From an uncultured Clostridia bacterium (lineage in GTDB: Bacteria > Bacillota > Clostridia > Christensenellales > Aristaeellaceae), in the NCBI GenBank assembly GCA_934631985.1, contig CAKTYE010000054.1, positions 1 through 17,733 on the forward strand: a DNA stretch of 17,733 nt, read 5' to 3'. Shown one piece after another: positions 12,887-17,733 of this stretch (position 1 is the first letter of the stretch; each line of letters starts with the position of its first letter). A program made the position numbers and the translations under genes. The notes under the pieces were generated by a model. The model saw only the letters and a program-made list of their open reading frames with translations, searched no databases and was not told the origin of the DNA.

Positions 12887-14713
12887 ATGAACCCAAACCA
12901 AGAGGTCAAGCCCCCGAAAAAACCGCTCATTTTCTACTACTGCATCGCGATGCTGGTGCTGATCCTCCTGAATGCGCTGGTTATGCCTTCCATCTATAAG
13001 GCTTCCATTCAGGAAGTGTCTTACAGCGAATTTTTGAAGATGCTGGACAGCAAGAGCATCTCCGTTGCGGAGGTGGAGGACGATGCGATCACTTTCCGGG
13101 CCACGAAGGACGGCAAGGAGGGCATTTTCACCACAGGCCGCATTGAGGACAATCAGCTGGTTGAACGCATGGAAAATGCGGGCGTGGATTTCGCAAAAAC
13201 GATCCCCACCCAGAACTCGCCGCTGCTGGAGTTCCTGCTGACCTGGATCCTGCCCCTGGTGTTCTTTATCGCCATTGGTCAAATTCTGATGAAACAGATG
13301 ACCAAGCGTATGGGCGGCCCCGGCGGCGCGATGTCCTTTGGCAAGAGCAATGCTAAGGTGTATGTGGCGGCGCAGACGGGCATCTCCTTTGCAAACGTGG
13401 CGGGCGAGGATGAAGCCAAGTCCGCGCTGAAGGAAATCGTGGACTTCCTGCACAATCCCGAAAAGTACACCGCTATTGGCGCAAAGCTGCCCAAGGGTGT
13501 GCTGCTGGTCGGCCCTCCCGGCACGGGCAAAACCCTGCTGGCAAAGGCTGTAGCAGGTGAGGCAAACGTGCCGTTCTTCTCCATTTCCGGCTCCGAATTT
13601 GTGGAGATGTTTGTGGGCATGGGTGCGGCCCGTGTGCGCGATCTGTTCAAGCAGGCGCAGGAGAAGGCCCCCTGCATCGTGTTCATTGATGAAATCGATG
13701 CGATTGGCAAGAAGCGTGATAATGGCGCGATGGGCGGCAATGACGAGCGTGAGCAGACCCTGAACCAGCTGCTGACGGAAATGGACGGCTTTGATGGCAG
13801 CAAGGGCGTGGTGATCTTGGCGGCGACCAACCGCCCGGAAAGCCTGGATAAGGCGCTGTTGCGTCCCGGCCGCTTTGACCGCCGTGTTCCTGTGGAGCTG
13901 CCTGACTTGCAGGGCCGTGAAGCAATTCTGAAGGTTCATGCCAAGGACGTGAAGATGGCTGCCAATGTGGATTGGCGGACGATCGCGCTGGCGACCAGCG
14001 GCACCTCCGGCGCGGAGCTGGCGAACATCGTCAATGAGGCTGCATTGCTGGCGGTCAAGGATAATCGTCAGGCTGTGGAACAGAAGGATCTGGAAGAAGC
14101 CATTGAGACGGTGTTGGCGGGCTATCAGCGCAAGGGCGCGGTCATCAGCCCCGAGGAAAAGAAGATCGTCTCCTACCATGAGATCGGTCACGCATTGGTT
14201 GCGGCCCGCCAGAAGGCATCCGCTCCGGTGCATAAGATCACGATCGTTCCCCGCACCTCTGGTGCGCTGGGCTACACCATGCAGGTGGACGAGGACGAGC
14301 ATTTCCTGATGACGAAGGAGGAGCTGCTCAACAAGGTCGCTACCCTGACGGGTGGACGTGCGGCGGAGGAGCTGATCTTCGGCAAGGTCACCACCGGCGC
14401 AAGCAACGACATTGAGCAGGCGACGAAGATTGCCCGCATGATGGTCACCCGCTACGGCATGAGCGAGGACTTTGACATGACGGCGCTGGAAATCGCCAAT
14501 AACCAGTACCTGGGCGATGACTCCACGCTGCAATGCTCCGGCGAGACGGCGGCGAAGATTGACCGTGAGGTCATGGACATTATTCGCAACGGTCACAAGA
14601 AAGCCACGGAGATTTTGAAGGCAGATGAAGCGAAGCTCCACGAGCTGGCGGCATTCCTGCTGGAAAAGGAGACTATCACTGGCGAGGAGTTCATGCAGAT
14701 TCTGAACAAGTAA
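12887..14713 (+). CDS. ftsH: ATP-dependent zinc metalloprotease FtsH
   Basis: This 608-aa membrane AAA protease degrades misfolded membrane and short-lived regulatory proteins. Two membrane helices (about 14-37 and 113-137) flank a short extracytoplasmic domain. The AAA domain has Walker A GPPGTGKT (209-216), pore loop FVEMFVGMGAARVRDLF (238-254), Walker B IVFIDEID (264-271) and the second region of homology ATNRPESLDKALLRPGRFD. The zinc site is HEIGH (His431, Glu432, His435) with the third ligand expected at Asp508 in GASNDIEQA. HEIGH replaces the commoner HEAGH, leaving the zinc ligands intact. The frame is open to 12620, but the ATG at 12887 follows GAGAGGAGG and lies downstream of the promoter. 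In sporulating bacteria FtsH is also needed for entry into sporulation. Confidence 0.98.
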   Translation: MNPNQEVKPPKKPLIFYYCIAMLVLILLNALVMPSIYKASIQEVSYSEFLKMLDSKSISVAEVEDDAITFRATKDGKEGIFTTGRIEDNQLVERMENAGVDFAKTIPTQNSPLLEFLLTWILPLVFFIAIGQILMKQMTKRMGGPGGAMSFGKSNAKVYVAAQTGISFANVAGEDEAKSALKEIVDFLHNPEKYTAIGAKLPKGVLLVGPPGTGKTLLAKAVAGEANVPFFSISGSEFVEMFVGMGAARVRDLFKQAQEKAPCIVFIDEIDAIGKKRDNGAMGGNDEREQTLNQLLTEMDGFDGSKGVVILAATNRPESLDKALLRPGRFDRRVPVELPDLQGREAILKVHAKDVKMAANVDWRTIALATSGTSGAELANIVNEAALLAVKDNRQAVEQKDLEEAIETVLAGYQRKGAVISPEEKKIVSYHEIGHALVAARQKASAPVHKITIVPRTSGALGYTMQVDEDEHFLMTKEELLNKVATLTGGRAAEELIFGKVTTGASNDIEQATKIARMMVTRYGMSEDFDMTALEIANNQYLGDDSTLQCSGETAAKIDREVMDIIRNGHKKATEILKADEAKLHELAAFLLEKETITGEEFMQILNK

Positions 14714-14728
14714 ATTGGTACGGCATGG

Positions 14729-14760
14729 GGGAGACGGTTCGAGAGGATCGTCTCCCTTTT
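14729..14760 (+). terminator. Rho-independent terminator of ftsH
   Basis: GGGAGACG (14729-14736) pairs with CGTCTCCC (14749-14756) around a 12-nt loop and is followed directly by TTTTG, 15 nt after the ftsH stop. Confidence 0.85.
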
Positions 14761-14771
14761 GTGCGTATACG

Positions 14772-14807
14772 GAAAGCCCCGACAGCTTTTTGACTGCCGG
14801 GGCTTTC
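14772..14807. terminator. Second hairpin, terminator facing the minus-strand CapA-like gene
   Basis: GAAAGCCCCG (14772-14781) pairs with CGGGGCTTTC (14798-14807), with partial extra pairing in the inner part and a T-rich loop. It lies just after the end of the convergent CapA-like gene and probably separates it from ftsH. T tracts outside the stem are short. Confidence 0.65.
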
Positions 14808-14820
14808 AAAATGAAATCAA

Positions 14821-16164
14821 TCAATAAGTCCGCTGGGTCACGGGAGAATCTGCCAGTGCATCCTGCACGACCTTCAGCGCCTTTTGCATCACCGAACGCT
14901 GATCGTCGGACATGGCGTCCGGCGCGGCTTTATCGCTGGGAAGCACACGATACATGTACTGACTACCCTGCTTATAACGCCAAATATAGGTGGGTGTGTA
15001 GGTCGTTTCATCGAAGGTGAGCTTGTTATTGGCATAAGTGAGCTTCACATGCAGAAGCATGCCGCCTACCGAGGTAGTCTTTTTGCGTGATTCCGTCAGG
15101 AGCGCACCAAGGTTGTAAGCACAAAGCACTTGCTTGGACGCACCGTCCGCATCTTTGCCGGTAAGCCATACAACAGGCTGGACGGCCTTCGTGCCAGTTC
15201 CCACGATCATGTCGGCACCGCTGTCTGCAATGGCCTGGGCAAGGGCTGTCTGATCTTTGGTTGGGGCTGTTTTCCCGCTTGTACCCCAGGCGAGGGATAC
15301 GACTACGATTTGTGCGCCTGCATTACGCGCCTGAGCAATGTCGGTGGCAATGGTCTCGGCCTCCGCCAGCTTCAAGGCATAGGCTGCATTTTCATTTTTC
15401 AGCTTTTTCCGCCCTGTAGAGGAAAGGGCATCCACATAATGCAGAATACTGATTTTCAGCCCGCCGACGGTCAACAGAGATGGCGTATTCGCTTCCGCTT
15501 CGGACGCATAGGCCCCAACGGCGGCCAAGCTTTGGGCGCGAATCGCCTCCAGGGTGGCGGAAAGCCCGGCCTGTCCCTGGTCATAGGCCGTGGAAAAGCC
15601 CAAGGGAACGGTATTGATCCCGGCGGCAGTCAGCATGCGCAGGGATGCATCCGGTGCAGTCAGGTCGGTGTATTTGCCGCTGGAGGAAAGCAGGTTGTTG
15701 AGCGGCACAACGGTCAGGTCGGCCTGCATTTCATCGGTCAACAGCGAAAGCATATCCTCAAAATCATAGCTGTCCGTTTCGCTGAAGTAGGCGGCCTTGC
15801 GAACAGCGCTTTCCACATAGATGCTTCCACCGAAGGTGAGCGTTACCGTTTGCTCGGCAGGCGAAGCGGTGGAAAGCATTTGCTGAATCTCAGGCTGCAT
15901 GGTCGGCTGGGGCGTAGCGGTAGCCGTTACTGTCGTAGGCTGTGCAGTCGTTACCGTAATGGGAATATCGCTCAGGGAAAGCTCCGGCAGGGAGCCGTTC
16001 AGTGTCAGGTTGTTCAGCATGGCGCTGGCATCCACATGAAGTTCCGTGTTGCCTTGCAGCTTTGGCAGGAGCGTCAGGCATGCACCGCAGACAACAAGGG
16101 TCAACGCAAGCATCACAATGGTACCCAGAGAAATGCCACGGCGGCGTTTACGTTTTCGTGCCAT
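14821..16164 (-). CDS. CapA-fold membrane-anchored protein with degenerate active site
   Basis: The 447-aa protein has a highly basic N-terminus (RKRKRRR), one membrane anchor (about 12-33), a Thr/Pro-rich linker (about 68-92) and an extracytoplasmic domain that follows the whole CapA/PgsA (poly-gamma-glutamate synthesis, PGA_cap) pattern. Usual family landmarks align as follows: GD near the start reads FGGS (111-114), NLE reads LNNL, NNH reads STAYD (191-195), HWG reads LAWG (291-294), GHHPH reads GTGTK (322-326), and YSLGN reads AYNLGA. All putative metal-binding residues are therefore replaced, so it is probably a non-enzymatic binding or scaffold protein. AAGGAAGG lies 8 nt ahead of the ATG. 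No capB or capC is adjacent. Family assignment is moderately sure; the role is unknown. Confidence 0.75.
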   Translation of the reverse strand: MARKRKRRRGISLGTIVMLALTLVVCGACLTLLPKLQGNTELHVDASAMLNNLTLNGSLPELSLSDIPITVTTAQPTTVTATATPQPTMQPEIQQMLSTASPAEQTVTLTFGGSIYVESAVRKAAYFSETDSYDFEDMLSLLTDEMQADLTVVPLNNLLSSSGKYTDLTAPDASLRMLTAAGINTVPLGFSTAYDQGQAGLSATLEAIRAQSLAAVGAYASEAEANTPSLLTVGGLKISILHYVDALSSTGRKKLKNENAAYALKLAEAETIATDIAQARNAGAQIVVVSLAWGTSGKTAPTKDQTALAQAIADSGADMIVGTGTKAVQPVVWLTGKDADGASKQVLCAYNLGALLTESRKKTTSVGGMLLHVKLTYANNKLTFDETTYTPTYIWRYKQGSQYMYRVLPSDKAAPDAMSDDQRSVMQKALKVVQDALADSPVTQRTY

Positions 16165-16202
16165 GCGGTCAGCCTTCCTTTCCTTTTGTATTGCCCGAAC
16201 CG

Positions 16203-16229
16203 AAAAACCGCATCAAATGCAGGATGCGG
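16203..16229 (-). terminator. Rho-independent terminator after the 40-aa gene
   Basis: On the minus strand CCGCATC (16229-16223) pairs with GATGCGG (16214-16208) around 8 nt and is followed by TTTTT (16207-16203). It ends the transcript of the CorC-like gene plus the small gene and separates them from the CapA-like gene, which therefore needs readthrough or its own promoter; none with good consensus is visible in the remaining 38 nt. Confidence 0.85.
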
Positions 16230-16248
16230 CATAGGGGAGTCAACGGTA

Positions 16249-16371
16249 TCAGAACACCTGGGACAGCAGTGCAGCCAACACCACCGAGAAGATCATCAGT
16301 CCAGCCAGCACAAGACTGACAACACGGGTCATCGTTTTACGGCGATCTGCTTTGCTCTTTTTCTGCGCCAT
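16249..16371 (-). CDS. 40-aa single-pass membrane protein
   Basis: The ATG at 16371 is preceded by AAAAGGAGG with about 10-nt spacing and opens a 40-codon frame ending in TGA at 16249. The product has a lysine/arginine-rich N-terminus (MAQKKSKADRRK) followed by one hydrophobic helix (VVSLVLAGLMIFSVVLAALL) and almost no tail. It begins 27 nt after the stop of the CorC-like gene and is followed 20 nt later by a good terminator, so it looks like the last gene of that transcript. Clostridia carry several families of small membrane proteins of this form, but I do not recognise a specific one. It may be an accessory subunit of the CorC-like protein, by position only. Confidence 0.75.
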   Translation of the reverse strand: MAQKKSKADRRKTMTRVVSLVLAGLMIFSVVLAALLSQVF

Positions 16372-16398
16372 AGGGGTCGCGCCTCCTTTTGATGCTTA

Positions 16399-17661
16399 TT
16401 AGGTCGTGGCAGCCTGCACAGGCGGCTCTTTTTTCCAAATGCGCAGCTGCGTCACCCGGCGCTTATCCATCGCGGTCACCTGGCAGTGCAGCCCGCCCGC
16501 GTCAAAGACTTCGCCGGTCTTAGGAATATAGCCCAGCACCTCGGCGGCCCAGCCGCCTACCGTGTCGGCATCGTAAACATCTTCAACATCCAGGCGTTCC
16601 AACAACTCACCCAGGTGCATGCCGCCGTCCACCAGCCAGGAGCCGTCCTCCAGGGGACGGACATCTACCTCTACATCGTCATGCTCGTCGTAAATGTCGC
16701 CCACCAGCTCCTCCAACACATCCTCCAGGGTCACAAGGCCCTCGGTGCCGCCGAACTCGTCCAGCAGAATGACCATATGGGTCTTGCTGCCCTGAAACAG
16801 CTTGAGCAGCTTGGAGATCTTCAGCGTAGAGGGCGCATACACAGGATGCTTCATGATCTTGCGAATGTCCTTCACGCCCTCATGCTGGCGTACATAGAAA
16901 TCCTTTTCATGTAACACGCCGATCACATGATCCATGTCCTCGTGGAACACAGGCAGGCGGGAGTAGCCGCTTTCACGGAACACACGTGCCGCATCCTCCA
17001 TGGAGGTGGTGTCCTCCAGCGCGGTGATGTCCACGCGGGGGGTAAGAATATCGATGGCGTCCATGTCATTGAACTCAATGGCGGAACGAATCAGTTCGCC
17101 CTCGTGCGCGTCCATGTCGCCTTCGTTCTGCGCCTCGTCCACCATGGTCATCAGCTCGGCCTCAATGTGGCTTTCCACCTCACGGGGCTTGAAGACCTTA
17201 GACAGCAGCTTGCGCCACAGCACAAAGAAAGCGTTTAACGGGCGGAAGATCGAGATAAGCACCTTGATCGTTTTTGCAGAGGCAAAAGCGATCACCTCGG
17301 GTGATTCCGTTGCCAGGGTCTTAGGGGTCACTTCGCCCACCACAAGGATCACCAGCGTCAGCACAATGGTGGACACCGTGGGGCCGTAGCCGCTGCCAAG
17401 CAGTTGTGTAAAAAGGATGGTACTCAGCGTTGCAGCAGACAGATTCACGATGTTGTTGCCAATAAGCAGGGTCGTCAGCATGCGGTCATAATCATCCAGC
17501 ACGCGAAGCACCAGGGCGGCTTTTTCGTTGCCCTCGTTCGCCATGGCCTTCAGGCGCAGACGATTCACGGTGGCAAACGCCGTTTCACTGGCGGAGAAAA
17601 AAGCGGAAAGCGCAATGCAGATCAGCAGCGCGACAAGCATAAGCCCAAATTGTGAGGTCAT
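16399..17661 (-). CDS. CNNM/CorC-family transporter-like protein (DUF21-CBS-CorC_HlyC)
   Basis: This 420-aa protein has the hemolysin C/CorC-type layout. A DUF21 (CNNM) membrane domain (about 1-190) includes SAFFSASETAFATVNRLRLK and VGEVTPKTLA. Two CBS domains (about 205-330) follow, with MDAIDILTPRVDITAL and HEKDFYVR, then DEFGGTEGLVTLEDVLEELVGDIYDE, and a C-terminal CorC_HlyC domain (about 335-410). Relatives are linked to magnesium and cobalt export or homeostasis, with the CBS pair sensing adenine nucleotides; the older name hemolysin is misleading. The ATG at 17661 gives a standard N-terminus but has only a weak AAAGGA site about 13 nt ahead. The following 40-aa gene is probably co-transcribed. 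Confidence 0.93.
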   Translation of the reverse strand: MTSQFGLMLVALLICIALSAFFSASETAFATVNRLRLKAMANEGNEKAALVLRVLDDYDRMLTTLLIGNNIVNLSAATLSTILFTQLLGSGYGPTVSTIVLTLVILVVGEVTPKTLATESPEVIAFASAKTIKVLISIFRPLNAFFVLWRKLLSKVFKPREVESHIEAELMTMVDEAQNEGDMDAHEGELIRSAIEFNDMDAIDILTPRVDITALEDTTSMEDAARVFRESGYSRLPVFHEDMDHVIGVLHEKDFYVRQHEGVKDIRKIMKHPVYAPSTLKISKLLKLFQGSKTHMVILLDEFGGTEGLVTLEDVLEELVGDIYDEHDDVEVDVRPLEDGSWLVDGGMHLGELLERLDVEDVYDADTVGGWAAEVLGYIPKTGEVFDAGGLHCQVTAMDKRRVTQLRIWKKEPPVQAATT

Positions 17662-17733
17662 TTCTGTCAGTCAATCCTTTCATTTATCAAAGCATCGTCC
17701 AAAGGGGGGGCAGATCACCGCGCAGGATGTTCC
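17662..17733 (-). other. Upstream edge, possible end of another minus-strand gene
   Basis: Reading leftward from the edge, one open frame (NILRGDLPPLWTML, then stop at 17689-17687) could be the C-terminus of a further gene, 25 nt before the CorC-like start. It is too short to judge, and another frame is also open to a stop at 17682-17680. No promoter is clear here. Confidence 0.2.

Noticed and set aside
12689..14824. A 711-codon open frame on the minus strand opposite ftsH
   Set aside because: It is antisense to a gene with every FtsH motif, has no recognisable domain, and arises from the GC-rich codon bias.
15130..16392. A 420-codon plus-strand frame opposite the CapA-like and 40-aa genes
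   Set aside because: No binding site or domain; it runs through a terminator and two coding regions on the other strand.
1..17733. tRNA or rRNA genes, transposases, integrases, attachment sites and cas genes
   Set aside because: I looked for these and saw none; the only mobile-element trace is indirect, through the CRISPR spacers.

Overview
The window reads as the chromosome of a spore-forming, GC-rich member of the Clostridia (Bacillota), probably a gut-type lineage. The evidence is a forespore regulator SpoVT, the sporulation protein GerW/YtfJ beside its usual DUF2953 partner, a DacF-type carboxypeptidase, strong AGGAGG ribosome binding sites, and a MacAB-like exporter whose membrane-fusion protein has no long hairpin (single-membrane cell). 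The species is not determinable from sequence alone.

Bases 1-1209 are the trailer half of a CRISPR array whose repeat looks like type I-C (32-nt repeat, GC-rich 7-bp stem, 3' end GGTTGAAAT). There are 17 full repeats, a truncated one at base 1, a decayed one at the right end, and 18 spacers. One spacer occurs twice, 265 bp apart. No cas gene is in the window; the leader and cas genes should lie to the left.

Bases 1237-6762, minus strand, hold six genes running one way: membrane-fusion protein, ABC ATPase and MacB/FtsX permease (an exporter), then an OmpR-type response regulator, a sensor kinase and a small alarmone (ppGpp) synthetase. Most neighbours overlap or nearly touch. A promoter inside the 3' end of the permease gene and a terminator-like hairpin in the following leader suggest the regulator-kinase-synthetase half can be driven and attenuated separately. 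The layout suggests an envelope-stress sensing and export module wired to (p)ppGpp synthesis.

Bases 6883-11137, plus strand, begin with a clear sigma-G-type promoter, then spoVT, a DUF2953 gene (ytfI-like), gerW and dacF, overlapping or almost touching, which fits a forespore operon. A pseudouridine synthase (rluB) and a YtqB/MnmM methyltransferase follow. spmA and spmB, often found between dacB/dacF and rluB in related genomes, are absent.

Bases 11206-14713 hold a lone class-II galT (minus) and ftsH (plus), transcribed divergently from two near-consensus promoters that share one palindromic -10 element, beside a 21-bp perfect inverted repeat. Bases 14821-17661, minus strand, hold a CNNM/CorC transporter-like gene, a 40-residue membrane protein with its own ribosome binding site and terminator, and a CapA-fold membrane protein in which every recognisable metal-site motif is replaced. 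Every stretch longer than 300 bases is covered by the array or by genes.
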